The notes under the pieces were generated by a model. The model saw only the letters and a list, made by a program, of their open reading frames with translations. It was not told the DNA's origin and did not search any database. Positions 43,064-53,611 of a stretch of 64,000 nt of DNA are shown piece after piece. How positions within the stretch are numbered: position 1 is the stretch's first letter; every line of letters begins with the position of its first letter. This DNA is from Mesorhizobium loti (GTDB lineage: Bacteria > Pseudomonadota > Alphaproteobacteria > Rhizobiales > Rhizobiaceae): assembly GCA_002356515.1 (NCBI GenBank), contig AP017605.1:7487020-7551019 (forward strand), read 5' to 3'. The translations under genes and the position numbers were made by a program.

Positions 43064-44251
43064 ATGGCATCGCAGGAAGTTATTCGCGAAGGGCCCAGCG
43101 GGGCTTCCTTCATCAATGATCCGAAAGTCCGCAGTCTCTTCTTCCAGACGCTGGTCGTCATCGTTCTGTTCGGCTCCGTCTGGTGGATTGTGCAGAATGT
43201 CATCGACAATCTGCAGCGCCTGCACATCGCTTCCGGCTTCGGTTTCCTCAGGGGACGCGCGGGATTCGACATCTCGGATACGCCGATCGCCTATACGTCG
43301 GATTCGACCTATGGCCGCGCCATCCTTGTCGGCCTGATCAACACCATCATCGTCGCCGTGGCCGGCATCATCACCGCCACCATCATCGGCTTCGTCATCG
43401 GCATCGGCCGGCTGTCGCATAACTGGCTGATCCAGAAGATCTGCACGGTCTATGTCGAGATCTTCCGCAACATCCCGCCGCTGCTGGTCATCTTCTTCTG
43501 GTATTCCGGCGTGCTGGCCGTGCTGCCGACGCCGAAGGAAAGCTATCATCTGCCCTTTGGCTCCTTCCTCAACCAGCGCGGCTTCTACTTTCCCCGCCCG
43601 GTCTGGGGCGAGGGCTCCTGGCTGATCTTCGTCGCTCTGCTTGTCGGCATTGCCATGGCATGGTTCGTCGCCCGCACGGCGCGTCAGCGGCAGATGGCGA
43701 CAGGCCAGCAATTTCCGGTGCTCTGGACCTCGGTAGCGCTGATCGTAGGCCTGCCCTTGCTCGCCTACGTGCTGAGCGGCTTCCCGCTGAGCTTTGATCT
43801 CCCGAAGCAATCGACCTTCAACCTGACAGGCGGCTTTCAGGTCAAGCCGGAGTTCCTGTCGCTCTATCTGGCACTGTCCTGCTACACGGCGGCCTTCATC
43901 GCCGAGATCGTGCGCGCCGGCATCAGGGGGGTCAGCAAGGGCCAGACCGAGGCGGCCGCTGCTCTTGGGCTACGATCCGGGTCGATCTTACGGCTGGTTG
44001 TCGTACCGCAGGCCATGCGCATCGTCATTCCGCCGCTGACCAGCCAGTATCTCAACCTGACCAAGAATTCCTCGCTGGCGATCGCCATCGGCTATCCGGA
44101 CCTGACGGCGACCGCCGGCACGGTGCTGAACCAGACCGGACAGGCGGTCGAAGGCGTGCTGATCATGATGATCGCCTATCTCATCCTCAGCCTTGTGACC
44201 TCGGCCGTGATGAACGTGGTCAACGCCAGAATGGCGCTGGTGGAAAGGTAG
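43064..44251 (+). CDS. aapQ: general L-amino acid ABC transporter permease AapQ, 395 aa
   Basis: Inner-membrane permease of the His/Glu/Gln/Arg type with an N-terminal helix ([19 protein letters not shown]), a long periplasmic insert and the transport domain with [20 protein letters not shown] and [10 protein letters not shown] followed by [13 protein letters not shown], the EAA loop. It forms the transmembrane channel with AapM. GGGGAC before the ATG at 43064 is the ribosome binding site. Length and order match rhizobial AapQ. Confidence 0.93.
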   Translation: MASQEVIREGPSGASFINDPKVRSLFFQTLVVIVLFGSVWWIVQNVIDNLQRLHIASGFGFLRGRAGFDISDTPIAYTSDSTYGRAILVGLINTIIVAVAGIITATIIGFVIGIGRLSHNWLIQKICTVYVEIFRNIPPLLVIFFWYSGVLAVLPTPKESYHLPFGSFLNQRGFYFPRPVWGEGSWLIFVALLVGIAMAWFVARTARQRQMATGQQFPVLWTSVALIVGLPLLAYVLSGFPLSFDLPKQSTFNLTGGFQVKPEFLSLYLALSCYTAAFIAEIVRAGIRGVSKGQTEAAAALGLRSGSILRLVVVPQAMRIVIPPLTSQYLNLTKNSSLAIAIGYPDLTATAGTVLNQTGQAVEGVLIMMIAYLILSLVTSAVMNVVNARMALVER

Positions 44252-44255
44252 AGCC

Positions 44256-45413
44256 ATGCAGGAACACGATATGTCCTGGGTGCGCACCGAAATGGCCCTG
44301 GCGCAACCTGCGCCAGCCAGTGTCAGCGGCCCCGTGGCCTGGGTGCGCAGGAACCTCATCGGCACGGTCGGCGACACCATCATGACCATCCTTGGCATCG
44401 CCATCGTTGCCTGGGTCCTGCCGCAGGTCATCAACTGGGCGTTCATCAATGCCGTGTGGACCGGGCCGGACCGCACGGTCTGCGCGACCGTCGCACAAGG
44501 CGGTATCCAGCCGGATGGCTGGAGCGGTGCCTGCTGGGCCTTCGTCAATGCCAAGTTCGGACAGTTCATGTTCGGCACCTATCCGATCGAGGAGCGCTGG
44601 CGGCCGATTCTGGTTGCCATCCTGTTCGTGGCGCTTTTGGTGCCGATGCTGATCCCCCGCGTACCACGCAAGGGACTGAACGCCATCCTGCTTTTCCTGG
44701 TGCTGCCGATCGTCTCGTTTTTCCTGCTGATCGGCGGCGTGTTCGGCTTGCCGCATGTCGAGACCTCGCGCTGGGGTGGCTTGCTGGTGACGCTCAGCCT
44801 GTCCTTCGTCGGCATTGCCGTGTCGCTGCCGCTGGGCACCGTGCTGGCGCTCGGCCGGCGTTCGAAAATGCCGATCGTCAAGACGCTGTGCGTGGTCTTC
44901 ATCGAGACGGTGCGCGGCATCCCGCTGATCACCGTGCTGTTCTTCGTCAGCGTCATGCTGCCGCTGTTCCTGCCGGCGGGCGTCACCTTCGACAAGTTCC
45001 TGCGGGCGCTGATCGGCGTGTCGCTGTTTGCCGCCGCCTATATGGCTGAAGTCGTGCGCGGTGGTCTGCAGGCGATCCCCAAGGGCCAGTATGAAGGCGC
45101 CGATTCGCTCGGGCTCGGCTATTGGCAGAAGATGGGGCTGATCGTGCTGCCGCAGGCGCTGAAGCTGGTCATTCCCGGCATCGTCAACACCTTCATCGGC
45201 ATGTTCAAGGACACCAGCCTGGTCCTCATCATCTCGATGTTCGACCTGCTTGGCGTCGTCAAGCAGAACTTCTCGGACGCCAACTGGGCGACGCCGCAGA
45301 CGGCCAGGTCCGGCCTGGTGTTCGCCGCCTTCGTCTTCTGGCTGTTCTGCTTCGGCATGTCGCGCTATTCAATGTACACTGAACGCCGGCTCGACACCGG
45401 CCACAAACGCTGA
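44256..45413 (+). CDS. aapM: general L-amino acid ABC transporter permease AapM, 385 aa
   Basis: Second permease, starting [20 protein letters not shown], then a membrane helix and the transport domain with [20 protein letters not shown] followed by [23 protein letters not shown] EAA loop. It dimerises with AapQ. It begins four bases after aapQ, so the two are coupled. A RIME-like element begins at its stop codon and separates it from aapP. Confidence 0.93.
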   Translation: MQEHDMSWVRTEMALAQPAPASVSGPVAWVRRNLIGTVGDTIMTILGIAIVAWVLPQVINWAFINAVWTGPDRTVCATVAQGGIQPDGWSGACWAFVNAKFGQFMFGTYPIEERWRPILVAILFVALLVPMLIPRVPRKGLNAILLFLVLPIVSFFLLIGGVFGLPHVETSRWGGLLVTLSLSFVGIAVSLPLGTVLALGRRSKMPIVKTLCVVFIETVRGIPLITVLFFVSVMLPLFLPAGVTFDKFLRALIGVSLFAAAYMAEVVRGGLQAIPKGQYEGADSLGLGYWQKMGLIVLPQALKLVIPGIVNTFIGMFKDTSLVLIISMFDLLGVVKQNFSDANWATPQTARSGLVFAAFVFWLFCFGMSRYSMYTERRLDTGHKR

Positions 45414-45463
45414 TGCATGTCGCCCAAAAGTGTGTTGCGGTTTTGGGATAACGACATGCATCA
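45411..45463. repeat. RIME-type palindrome between aapM and aapP
   Basis: TGATGCATGTCG (45411-45422) and CGACATGCATCA (45452-45463) are perfect 12-base inverted arms around a conserved CCCAAAAGTG...GCGGTTTTGGGAT core. This is a rhizobial REP/RIME-type sequence. Its left arm includes the aapM stop codon. Confidence 0.8.
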
Positions 45464-45496
45464 TAACCAAAGATAAAAGAACAAGGGGACCCTGTC

Positions 45497-46300
45497 ATGG
45501 CCACCGAAAACGCCGTCAGCGCGGAAGAGATCAAGGTCAACGCCGCCAAGATGCACATCTCGACCACCGATGTCGCCATCGACATCATCGCCATGCACAA
45601 ATGGTATGGCGAGTTCCATGTGCTGAAGGACATCAACCTGAAGGTGATGCGCGGCGAGCGCATCGTCATCTGCGGGCCGTCCGGCTCGGGCAAGTCGACG
45701 ATGATCCGCTGCATCAACCGGCTGGAAGAGCACCAGAAGGGCAAGATCATCGTCGACGGCAAGGAACTGACCAACGATCTGAAGAAGATCGACGAGGTGC
45801 GCCGCGAGGTCGGCATGGTGTTCCAGCACTTCAACCTGTTCCCGCACCTGACCATCCTGGAGAATTGCACGCTGGCGCCGATCTGGGTGCGCAAGACGCC
45901 GAAGAAGCAGGCCGAGGAAATCGCCATGCACTTCCTCAAGCGCGTGAAAATCCCGGAGCAGGCCAACAAATATCCGGGCCAGCTGTCGGGCGGCCAGCAG
46001 CAGCGCGTGGCGATCGCGCGCTCGCTGTGCATGAACCCGCGCATCATGCTGTTTGATGAGCCGACCTCGGCGCTCGACCCGGAAATGATCAAGGAAGTGC
46101 TGGAGACGATGGTGGGCTTGGCCGAAGAGGGCATGACCATGCTGTGCGTGACCCACGAAATGGGCTTTGCCCGCAAGGTCGCCAACCGGGTGATCTTCAT
46201 GGATCAGGGCCAGATCGTCGAGCAGAACACGCCGGCCGAGTTCTTCGACCATCCGCGCCATGAGCGCACCAAACTGTTCCTCAGCCAGATCCTGCACTGA
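45497..46300 (+). CDS. aapP: general L-amino acid ABC transporter ATP-binding protein AapP, 267 aa
   Basis: ABC ATPase with Walker [11 protein letters not shown]-loop [11 protein letters not shown], signature [13 protein letters not shown], Walker [15 protein letters not shown] and switch His in VTHEMGFA. The sequence [18 protein letters not shown] and the polar amino-acid transporter marks fit AapP. A GGGGACC ribosome binding site precedes the ATG at 45497. It energises AapQ/AapM. A terminator follows the stop. Confidence 0.94.
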   Translation: MATENAVSAEEIKVNAAKMHISTTDVAIDIIAMHKWYGEFHVLKDINLKVMRGERIVICGPSGSGKSTMIRCINRLEEHQKGKIIVDGKELTNDLKKIDEVRREVGMVFQHFNLFPHLTILENCTLAPIWVRKTPKKQAEEIAMHFLKRVKIPEQANKYPGQLSGGQQQRVAIARSLCMNPRIMLFDEPTSALDPEMIKEVLETMVGLAEEGMTMLCVTHEMGFARKVANRVIFMDQGQIVEQNTPAEFFDHPRHERTKLFLSQILH

Positions 46301-46319
46301 GCGGTTCCACACCGAACGC

Positions 46320-46355
46320 AAGAGCCCGGCCGCAATGCGGCCGGGCTCTTTTCTT
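46320..46355 (+). terminator. rho-independent terminator after aapP
   Basis: AAGAGCCCGGCCGC, AAT loop and GCGGCCGGGCTCTT form a 14-bp stem followed by TTCTT, twenty bases after the aapP stop. It ends the aapJQMP transcript. Confidence 0.9.
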
Positions 46356-46403
46356 ATCGATCGGCCGATGCGATTGGCGGCAGGGCAGCGGGGGGCGTCA
46401 TCG

Positions 46404-47069
46404 ATGAGAAAAGTGCTGCGTTTCCTTCTCCTATTGCTGGCCGCGATCGTGCTGGCAGCAGCCCTAGGCACGCTGGTGCCGCGGCCGCTCTGGCCGGCGG
46501 CGTCCGCGGGGGAGCGTGCGCGCCATATACTGGTGCTGAAGAACCCGATCCATACCGACATCGCCATTCCGGTGGACGATGCCGTGCGTCAGCGCTTTCA
46601 TTTTCTGGTTGAAGCCGGCATCCCGGCCGACATTCCCGAGGTTCGCTACATCGTCTTCGGCTGGGGCGGCCGCGCCTTCTATCTGGAAACACCGACCTGG
46701 TCTGAGCTGAAGGCCGTACCGGTGATGAAAGCGCTGACCCTTGATGCGTCGGTCATGCATGTCGATGTCGCCGGCGATATCGTCGAACCGCATCCCGATG
46801 TCGCCGGCTTCGACATTGGTGACAACCAGTTCGCGGCACTGCTCGATTTCATCGAGGCCAGTTTTCAGCAGGGACCGAGCGGTCCAATCCATATCCAGAA
46901 TGCCGCTTATTCCAAATTCGACGGCTTCTTCGAAGCCCACGGCCATTTCAACGCACTGGTCGGCTGCAACACCTGGACGGCGGCGGCGCTGCGCACCGCT
47001 GGCCTGCGGACCGGCTGGTGGAACCCGTTGCCGATGTCGCTGGGATGGTCGTTGCGGCTGTACAATTAG
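46404..47069 (+). CDS. TIGR02117/DUF2459 family protein, 221 aa
   Basis: N-terminal membrane anchor or signal (VLRFLLLLLAAIVLAAALGT) followed by a periplasmic domain with NPIHTDIAIPVDD, VFGWGGRAFYLETPTW, HVDVAGDIVEPHPDV and ALVGCNTWTAAALRTAG. The HxD and the later C-N-T-W residues are conserved in the DUF2459 family, whose fold is thought to resemble cysteine proteases; Cys and His here could be catalytic (inference). Function unknown. The ATG at 46404 gives the anchor at the start. Confidence 0.82.
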   Translation: MRKVLRFLLLLLAAIVLAAALGTLVPRPLWPAASAGERARHILVLKNPIHTDIAIPVDDAVRQRFHFLVEAGIPADIPEVRYIVFGWGGRAFYLETPTWSELKAVPVMKALTLDASVMHVDVAGDIVEPHPDVAGFDIGDNQFAALLDFIEASFQQGPSGPIHIQNAAYSKFDGFFEAHGHFNALVGCNTWTAAALRTAGLRTGWWNPLPMSLGWSLRLYN

Positions 47070-47104
47070 CTCCCACGGGCGGGCCGCCGAGCCATGCCTC
47101 GATT

Positions 47105-48343
47105 TCAACGCCGAACGACCTTCGGCTCCTCCCAGCCATAAAGCCAGTCAAGGTCGGCCGCGAGCTTCTCCGCCGGCCGTGCCGCCAGCACCAGGTTGCG
47201 GGCCAGTGCCACCGGGCCTCGGGCGTGCCAGGCAAGCCGGTTGAGCGCGCCACGCTTAAGCACCTTCTCCACGCGCGGCCGCCGCAGGTTCTCCCAGGTG
47301 GTGAGGCTTTGTCGCGGATCGGCGGGAAAGTTGGCGACCAGAGTGGCAAGCGAGGCTGCGTCCTCAATCGCCATCGCCGCGCCCTGCGCCGCGAACGGCG
47401 TCATCGCATGCGCGGCATCGCCGATCAGCGCGATGCCGGCTGGCGTTGTCCAAGGCTGTTTCTGTTCGACGGTATGCAGCGGCCAGGTCAGCCACGGGCC
47501 GGCCATTTCCGCCAACCTCACGAGTCCTAGCGCGGTGCCGCGCATGGCGGCGGCGAGAATGCCGGGATCGGCATGGCCGGACCAGCCCTCGGCGATCCGT
47601 TCGCCTTTGGTGAAGGCGACGAGATTGAAGGCGTCGCCATTGCTGACGGGATAGGCCACCATGTGGAAACCCGGATGCAGGAAAGTTGTGACGCAATCGG
47701 CTGCGCCGATCGCGGCGAAGGCACGCCCGGCGCTGCTGTCGGCCGCGACGGTGGTCCGCCAGGCCAACTCTCCCGAAAAACGGCTTCTTGGCGACGCCAT
47801 CCTTTTTGCGTCGACAAGCCCGCGCACCGACGACCAGACGCCATCGGCGCCAACCAGCAAGGAGCCTTGTTCCTCTGCCGTCTTGCCGCCGAGCTCGACG
47901 GTCGCCGTGACACCATGGCTGCCAGTCGCAATTCTTTGGATGCGCGCCCCAAGGGTGAGATGGACATCAGGCATCTCTGCCGCACGCGCCATCAGCGCGC
48001 TCTGCAGGTCGGCCCGGTGCGCGACGAGATAGGGAGCGCCCCAATGGTCTTCGCCCGATTGCCCCAACGGCACATGCGCCAATTCGCGCAACGTCCTGGC
48101 ATCCTTCAGCACCACGGCCTCCGGCCGCACCGCCGCTGGCAGCAGCCGGTCGAGTACGCCGAGGTTGCGCAGGATGCGTGTCGCGTTGGGAGAAAGCTGG
48201 AGGCCGGCGCCAACGGCTTCCAGGCGCGGGGCTTGCTCGAACACCTGCACGGGGTAGCCGCGTTCGGCGAAGGCAATGGCCGCGGTCAGTCCGGCGACGC
48301 CCGCTCCGGCGATGACGACTTGCCGGGAGCGCGTGTCGTCCAT
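47105..48343 (-). CDS. FAD-dependent monooxygenase, salicylate/3-hydroxybenzoate hydroxylase-like, 412 aa
   Basis: Group A flavoprotein hydroxylase: GxGxxG motif VIAGAGVAGLTAAIAFAERG, the ribityl/NADPH motif LLVGADGVWSSVR and the second FAD motif GIALIGDAAHAMTPFAAQGA. These enzymes hydroxylate aromatic rings with NADPH and oxygen. The substrate is not determined. It is followed by a zinc-finger NDUFS6-like gene on the same strand; whether they are coregulated is unclear. Start ATG at 48343 gives a standard N-terminus. Confidence 0.88.
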   Translation of the reverse strand: MDDTRSRQVVIAGAGVAGLTAAIAFAERGYPVQVFEQAPRLEAVGAGLQLSPNATRILRNLGVLDRLLPAAVRPEAVVLKDARTLRELAHVPLGQSGEDHWGAPYLVAHRADLQSALMARAAEMPDVHLTLGARIQRIATGSHGVTATVELGGKTAEEQGSLLVGADGVWSSVRGLVDAKRMASPRSRFSGELAWRTTVAADSSAGRAFAAIGAADCVTTFLHPGFHMVAYPVSNGDAFNLVAFTKGERIAEGWSGHADPGILAAAMRGTALGLVRLAEMAGPWLTWPLHTVEQKQPWTTPAGIALIGDAAHAMTPFAAQGAAMAIEDAASLATLVANFPADPRQSLTTWENLRRPRVEKVLKRGALNRLAWHARGPVALARNLVLAARPAEKLAADLDWLYGWEEPKVVRR

Positions 48344-48362
48344 CAGCTCTGTCGCGAAAGAA

Positions 48363-48608
48363 TCAGGCGGCCTGGTCGATGTAGAGGCAGCCGGCCGGCA
48401 GCGTTTCCGTCGCCTTCAGCTTCGGCGAATAGCGATAGAGCGTCGAGCAATAGGGGCAGACCTTCTCATTGTCCTCGCCCATATCGAGAAACACATGCGG
48501 GTGGTCGAAAGGCGGATTGGCGCCCGTGCACATGAATTCCTTGACCCCGATGTCGATCGCCGGATGGCCGGCATCGTTCTGGAAATGGGGAATGGAACCG
48601 CCTGCCAT
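48363..48608 (-). CDS. zinc-finger complex I-type protein (NDUFS6-like, zf-CHCC), 81 aa
   Basis: A short protein MAGGSIPHFQNDAGHPAIDI with MCTGANPPFDHPHVFLDMG and VCPYCSTLYRYSP. The Cys, His and CxxC spacing (C-x7-H plus CPYC) fits the zf-CHCC zinc domain of the 13-kDa complex I subunit NDUFS6 and bacterial relatives. AAGGAGA before the ATG at 48608 rules out the longer frame. A role in complex I assembly or zinc binding is inferred by family. Confidence 0.88.
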   Translation of the reverse strand: MAGGSIPHFQNDAGHPAIDIGVKEFMCTGANPPFDHPHVFLDMGEDNEKVCPYCSTLYRYSPKLKATETLPAGCLYIDQAA

Positions 48609-48837
48609 CGTCGTCTCCTTAACGCAGTCTTGCATGCATCTGGATCATAACAGGTCTCTTTGCAAGATCGATGAAATGAAACTGTCGCAAAAGCCTGTCA
48701 GAGGATAAGTTGAGCCGGTTAAGCGTGTGACCACGGACGCCAAGCGATTCCGCGACCGATCATGCGTCACAAAGGCATGTTAGAGCGTCCATCACCATCT
48801 GGCGGCGCTTCAAAAGGAACGGTTGCGGGCAGGAACC

Positions 48838-51039
48838 ATGAATGAACTGAAGCCGGTACAGAGCGAATTCGTCAACGTCGAGGCGGCCAGTTCAGAGGGC
48901 GGTAACCCGGATCGCTTCGTCAACCGCGAGTTTTCCTGGCTGCAGTTCAATCGCCGCGTGCTCGAGGAATCGCTGAACACCCATCACCCGCTGCTGGAGC
49001 GCGTCCGCTTCCTGTCGATCTCGGCGGCCAATCTCGACGAGTTCTTCATGGTGCGTGTCGCCGGCCTCGCCGGTCAGGTGCGCGAAGGCATCACGCTGAA
49101 AAGCCCTGACGGCCGCACGCCCGAGCAGCAGCTCGAACAGCTGCTGCGCGAGGTCGAGCGGCTGCAGGAAGACCAGCAGAAGAGCCTCTCGGCGCTCACC
49201 GTGCTGCTCAACAAGGAAGGCATTGAGAGCATTGCGCGCGATGCGCTGACCAAGGACGAAAAAGTCTGGCTGGAAGAGCATTTCCAGGATCAGGTGTTTC
49301 CAGTGCTCACCCCGCTGTCGATCGACCCGGCGCATCCGTTCCCGTTCATCCCCAATCTCGGCTTCTCGATGGCGCTGCAGCTGCGCCACCGCAAGAATGG
49401 CGAGGAGATGAGCGCGCTCTTGCGCCTGCCGGTGGCGCTGAAGCGCTTCATCCGTCTTCCGGACCGCAAGCACCATGTCCGCTTCATCCCGCTGGAAGAG
49501 GCGGTCGGCCTCTATATCGGCAAGCTGTTCCCTGGCTATGAGGTCAAGGGTTCCGGCACATTCCGCATCATCCGCGACAGTGATATCGAGGTCGAGGAGG
49601 AGTCGGAAGATCTCGTGCGCCTCTTCGAGACGGCGCTGAAGCGCCGCCGCCGTGGTTCGGTGATCCGCATCGAATTCGACAAGCTGATGCCTGGCGAATT
49701 GCGCGACTTCGTCGCCGGCGAGCTCGGCGTCTCGTCGAGCCGTATCAGCGTGCTCACCGGTCCACTGGCGCTCAGCCAGATCTCCGAAATCGTTGCCATT
49801 CCCCGCGAGGATCTGAAGTTCACGCCCTACAACCCCCGCTTTCCCGAACGCATCCGCGAGCATGGCGGCGACTGCTTTGCCGCTATCCGCGAGAAGGACA
49901 TTATCGTCCATCACCCCTATGAATCCTTCGACGTCGTGGTGCAGTTCCTGCGCCAGGCGATGGCTGACCCGGAAGTGGTGGCAATCAAGCAGACGCTTTA
50001 CCGCACCTCCAACGACAGCCCGATCGTGCGCGCGCTGGTCGATGCTGCCGAGGCCGGCAAGTCGGTGACGGCGCTGGTCGAGCTCAAGGCGCGCTTCGAC
50101 GAGGAAGCCAACATCCGCTGGGCGCGCGATCTCGAGCGCGCCGGCGTCCAGGTCGTGTTCGGCTTCCTCGAGTTGAAGACCCACGCGAAAATGTCGCTGG
50201 TAGTGCGGCGCGAGGACGGCAAGCTGCGCAATTATGTGCATCTTGGCACGGGCAACTACCACCCGGTCACCGCGCGCATCTACACTGACCTGTCCTTCTT
50301 CACCACCGATCCGACGATCGCCCGCGACGTCGCCCAATTGTTCAACTTCATTACCGGCTATGCCGAGCCGACCGCCGAAATGCGGCTGGCGATCTCGCCG
50401 TTCACGCTGCGGAACCGCATCCTCCAGCACATTTCCAACGAAGTCGCCCATGCTCTCGAAGGAAAGCCGGCGCGCATCTGGATGAAGATGAACGCGCTTG
50501 TCGACCCGATCATCATCGACGCGCTCTACGATGCTAGCCGAGCGGGGGTGGAAATCGACCTCGTCGTGCGCGGCATCTGCTGCCTGCGGCCGCAGGTGCC
50601 GGGTCTGTCGGAAAATATCAGGGTCAAGTCGATCGTCGGCCGGTTTCTCGAGCACAGCCGCATCTACTGCTTCGGCAATGGCCACGGCCTGCCGTCGGAC
50701 GAGGCGATCGTTTACATCAGCTCCGCCGACCTAATGCCGCGCAATCTCGACCGCCGGGTCGAGACCATGGTGCCGATCACCAATCCAACTGTGCATGAAC
50801 AGGTTCTGGGCCAGATCATGCTGGGCAACATCATGGACAATCAGCAAAGCTTCGACGTATTGGCTGATGGAACCTCCCGGCGCGTCGTGCTGGAGGAGGG
50901 CGAGGAACCGTTCAACGCGCAGGAATATTTCATGACCAATCCGAGCCTGTCGGGACGGGGTGACGCGCTGAAGTCGCATGCGCCCAAGCGCATTGCACAG
51001 TTCAAGCGCCGCAAGAAAAACGGCGCAGCGTCCATCTGA
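48838..51039 (+). CDS. ppk1: polyphosphate kinase 1, 733 aa
   Basis: Reversibly transfers the gamma-phosphate of ATP to polyphosphate. N-terminal domain [20 protein letters not shown], HxxxH region [20 protein letters not shown], the phosphohistidine segment [15 protein letters not shown] with [20 protein letters not shown], and [17 protein letters not shown] near the C-terminus. The expected PPK1 length of about 700 is met. The ATG at 48838 with GCAGG upstream is preferred over a TTG 15 bases earlier. The stop overlaps the start of ppx by one base. Confidence 0.94.
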   Translation: MNELKPVQSEFVNVEAASSEGGNPDRFVNREFSWLQFNRRVLEESLNTHHPLLERVRFLSISAANLDEFFMVRVAGLAGQVREGITLKSPDGRTPEQQLEQLLREVERLQEDQQKSLSALTVLLNKEGIESIARDALTKDEKVWLEEHFQDQVFPVLTPLSIDPAHPFPFIPNLGFSMALQLRHRKNGEEMSALLRLPVALKRFIRLPDRKHHVRFIPLEEAVGLYIGKLFPGYEVKGSGTFRIIRDSDIEVEEESEDLVRLFETALKRRRRGSVIRIEFDKLMPGELRDFVAGELGVSSSRISVLTGPLALSQISEIVAIPREDLKFTPYNPRFPERIREHGGDCFAAIREKDIIVHHPYESFDVVVQFLRQAMADPEVVAIKQTLYRTSNDSPIVRALVDAAEAGKSVTALVELKARFDEEANIRWARDLERAGVQVVFGFLELKTHAKMSLVVRREDGKLRNYVHLGTGNYHPVTARIYTDLSFFTTDPTIARDVAQLFNFITGYAEPTAEMRLAISPFTLRNRILQHISNEVAHALEGKPARIWMKMNALVDPIIIDALYDASRAGVEIDLVVRGICCLRPQVPGLSENIRVKSIVGRFLEHSRIYCFGNGHGLPSDEAIVYISSADLMPRNLDRRVETMVPITNPTVHEQVLGQIMLGNIMDNQQSFDVLADGTSRRVVLEEGEEPFNAQEYFMTNPSLSGRGDALKSHAPKRIAQFKRRKKNGAASI

Positions 51040-52574
51040 TGCTGTCCGTTTCCCAGGGCCGGCTGCAGGACCGCCGACCGCTGTCCATCATCGACATCGG
51101 GTCGAATTCGATCCGCCTCGTCGTCTATGAAGGGCTGGCGCGCTCGCCGACCATGCTGTTCAACGAAAAGATGCTGGCAGGTCTTGGCCGCGGCATCGTT
51201 TCGACCGGCAAACTCGACCCCGAGGCGGTGACGCGCTCGATGGAAGAGTTCCGCCGCTTTCGCGCGCTGTCTGACCAGGCCGGCTCCGAGCATATGTATG
51301 TCCTGGCAACCGCCGCCGCGCGCGAGGCGATCAACGGTCCCGATTTCATCCATCGCGCCGAAGAAGTGCTCAAGACCGAGATCCGCGTGATCAGCGGGCG
51401 TCAGGAGGCCTATTATTCGGCGCTCGGCGTCATTTCCGGCTTCCACCCGGCGAATGGCATCGCCGGCGATCTGGGTGGCGGCAGTCTCGAACTGGTCGAC
51501 GTCAGTGGCGAAGCCATCGGCGACGGCATAACGCTGCCGCTCGGCGGCCTGCGCCTGCAGGACATGGCGAAGAACTCGCTCAGCCAGGCGCAGAAGATCG
51601 CACGCGAGGAACTGGCACGGGCAAAGCTGTTGAAGGGTGGGCAGGGCCGGCCCTTCTATGCCGTCGGCGGCACCTGGCGAAATCTCGCCCGGCTGCACAT
51701 GGAGATGACCAACTACCCGCTTGGCGTCATGCACCATTACGAGATGTCGGCCGACAGCGCGACGACCTTCCTCAAGCAGGTGGCCAAAGCCGAGATCGAG
51801 AAGGTCAAGGGGATCGAAGGCGTCTCGAAGAACCGCCGCTCGCTGCTGCCCTATGGCGCCATAGTGCTGCAGGAGATCATGGCGGCGATGCAGCCGTCGA
51901 AGATCATCGTCTCGGCGCTCGGTGTGCGTGAAGGCTTCCTCTATTCGCTGCTCGACGAGGCCGAGCAGAAATCGGACCCACTGATCTCAGCCGCCGAAGA
52001 ACTGGCGCTGTTGCGCTCGCGCTCGGTCCATCACGCGCATGAACTGGTCGAATGGACAGGTAAGGCCTTTGCCGCCTTCGACATCGACGAGACCGAGGAC
52101 GAGGCCCGCTACCGCCACGCCGCGGCATTGCTGGCCGACATCGGCTGGCGCGCGCACCCGGAATATCGCGGCAGGCAGTCGCTCAACATTATCGCCCATG
52201 CCTCGTTCTTCGGCGTCGACCATCCCGGCCGTGCCTTCCTGGCTTTGGCCAACGCCTATCGTCACGACGGCATCTTCAACGAGTCCATCGCACCGGAAAT
52301 CAAGGCGCTGGCGACGCCGCGCTACCTCGAGCGGGCTCGCGTGCTGGCGGCAATGATGCGCGTCGTCTATCTGCTGACAGCCTCGATGCCCGGCATCATG
52401 CCCAGGCTGAAGTGGGAGCAGCGCGCCAATGGCGTGCTGGCGCTGGTGTTGCCGGCGTCGCTCTCCGACCTCTACGGCGAGCGGCCGGCCGGCCGGCTGG
52501 CGCAGCTAGCGCGCATCACCAACCGCAGGCTGGTGCTGGCCGTTGAAGGCGGACCGAGCGTGTCGGTGAAGTAG
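51039..52574 (+). CDS. ppx: exopolyphosphatase Ppx/GppA family, 511 aa
   Basis: Begins [20 protein letters not shown], with the ATPase-fold start IIDIGSNSIRLVVYEG and phosphate motif IAGDLGGGSLELVDVSG; then the VHHAHELVEW-type C-terminal domain (HHAHELVEWTGKAF). It removes terminal phosphate from polyphosphate or guanosine pentaphosphate. The gene overlaps ppk1 by one base, so kinase and phosphatase are made together. Length is typical of alphaproteobacterial Ppx. Confidence 0.92.
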   Translation: MLSVSQGRLQDRRPLSIIDIGSNSIRLVVYEGLARSPTMLFNEKMLAGLGRGIVSTGKLDPEAVTRSMEEFRRFRALSDQAGSEHMYVLATAAAREAINGPDFIHRAEEVLKTEIRVISGRQEAYYSALGVISGFHPANGIAGDLGGGSLELVDVSGEAIGDGITLPLGGLRLQDMAKNSLSQAQKIAREELARAKLLKGGQGRPFYAVGGTWRNLARLHMEMTNYPLGVMHHYEMSADSATTFLKQVAKAEIEKVKGIEGVSKNRRSLLPYGAIVLQEIMAAMQPSKIIVSALGVREGFLYSLLDEAEQKSDPLISAAEELALLRSRSVHHAHELVEWTGKAFAAFDIDETEDEARYRHAAALLADIGWRAHPEYRGRQSLNIIAHASFFGVDHPGRAFLALANAYRHDGIFNESIAPEIKALATPRYLERARVLAAMMRVVYLLTASMPGIMPRLKWEQRANGVLALVLPASLSDLYGERPAGRLAQLARITNRRLVLAVEGGPSVSVK

Positions 52575-52594
52575 GCCGTTCTGCGGACGGAGGC

Positions 52595-53017
52595 TCAGGT
52601 CACGTCTGCACCGATAGCGAAACCGCGCCCGTCCGCCGACCAGGCTCCGGCACCAGCCATGGCAAGCGCCAGGAAGCCGCCTGCTGTTGCAATGTCCTTC
52701 ATCAGCATCTGCTGGTGCAGGAAGGCGAGCGTCGCGTCGTCGGCCCCCTGGCCGTAATGGCCGATGAAACCGGCCACGACGCAGAAGGCCGCCAGAAGCA
52801 GCGCCACGATTCGGGTCTGGAAGCCGATGAGGATCAGAAACCCGGCGATCAGCTCGAACAGGCCCGTGCCCCAGGCAGCGAGCCCCGGCAGCGGCAGGCC
52901 GAGGCCGGCGAAGTAGTTGGTTGTGCCGGCAATGTTGGCGAGCGCCTGGAAGCCGGACGGGACGAACAGCACGGCAAACAGTAGTCGCGAAACCATAAGC
53001 AATGCGTTGCGGGTCAT
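52595..53017 (-). CDS. DoxX-family membrane protein, copy A, 140 aa
   Basis: Four hydrophobic helices with VSRLLFAVLFVPSGFQALAN at the first, GLFELIAGFLILIGFQTRIV and ALLLAAFCVVAGFIGH. GFQTRI and the FLHQQMLMKDIATAGGFLAL end match DoxX/DUF417-type proteins. GGGAGG lies before the ATG at 53017. The second DoxX (53189-53611) has the same layout, so they are tandem paralogues. Function uncertain; DoxX proteins have been linked to thiosulfate or redox processes in the membrane. Confidence 0.85.
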   Translation of the reverse strand: MTRNALLMVSRLLFAVLFVPSGFQALANIAGTTNYFAGLGLPLPGLAAWGTGLFELIAGFLILIGFQTRIVALLLAAFCVVAGFIGHYGQGADDATLAFLHQQMLMKDIATAGGFLALAMAGAGAWSADGRGFAIGADVT

Positions 53018-53120
53018 GGCTAACCTCCCTTGCCGGCGCCCGGTTGGGCTTCCAGCCACAGCACAGTCTACGCCTGCGAAGCGATGGCCGAAACCGGCGA
53101 GCCGGCTATTCCAGACAACG

Positions 53121-53150
53121 AAAAAGCGGCGCGGAAAATTCCGCGCCGCT
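53121..53150 (-). terminator. rho-independent terminator after DoxX copy B
   Basis: On the minus strand AGCGGCGCGG and CCGCGCCGCT pair over ten bases with a six-base loop and are followed by TTTTT. It lies between the two DoxX genes, so each is transcribed separately. Confidence 0.85.
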
Positions 53151-53188
53151 CTGTCAAGCTTTGGGAGACGGGCTTGGGAGGGGGAGGC

Positions 53189-53611
53189 TCAGCCGCGCTT
53201 GGCGTCGATGGAGTAAGCGCCGGCGCCGGAGGAGGCAAGCAGCAGGAAGCCGCCGGTGATGGCCACGTTCTTCAGGAAATGGATCATCTGGTTCTGATCG
53301 GCCCAACCGGTGTGGGCAACCAGCGCAGTCGCGATGGTGAATACAGCGAGCACCCAGGCGGCGATGCGGGTCTGGAAACCGACGAGGATGGCAAGACCGC
53401 CGAGCAGTTCGATCAGGCCGACGACAATCGCCGTGACGGTCGGCGCCGGCAGGCCCATCGCGCCAAAATAAGCGGCGGTACCGGAAATGGCAGTGAGCTT
53501 GCCGAAACCCGAAAGCAGGAAAATGACCGCGAGCAGGATGCGGCCGAGGAGGATGGTGACAGAGCTGTTGGACGCGGTGCCGGCGCCGGCGGTGGAAGTG
53601 TTGATGGACAT
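53189..53611 (-). CDS. DoxX-family membrane protein, copy B, 140 aa
   Basis: Same length and layout as copy A: AVIFLLSGFGKLTAISGTAA, GLIELLGGLAILVGFQTRIA, and FLKNVAITGGFLLLASSGAG at the C-terminal end. It starts MSINTSTAGAGTASNSSVTI, a Ser/Thr-rich leader not seen in copy A. The two share GFQTRIA-type motifs and the final FL...GGFL segment, so they arose by tandem duplication. Membrane location is clear from four hydrophobic helices; the electron or substrate partner is unknown. Confidence 0.85.
   Translation of the reverse strand: MSINTSTAGAGTASNSSVTILLGRILLAVIFLLSGFGKLTAISGTAAYFGAMGLPAPTVTAIVVGLIELLGGLAILVGFQTRIAAWVLAVFTIATALVAHTGWADQNQMIHFLKNVAITGGFLLLASSGAGAYSIDAKRG

Noticed and set aside
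48676..48704. CTGTC repeats upstream of ppk1 as a PhoB box
   Set aside because: The two CTGTC copies are 13 bases apart, not the 11 expected for a Pho box, and the flanks do not match CTGTCAT.
48892..50685. Long open frame antisense to ppk1
   Set aside because: It is a shadow of ppk1 codon use. The protein looks compositionally biased, without a domain or ribosome binding site.
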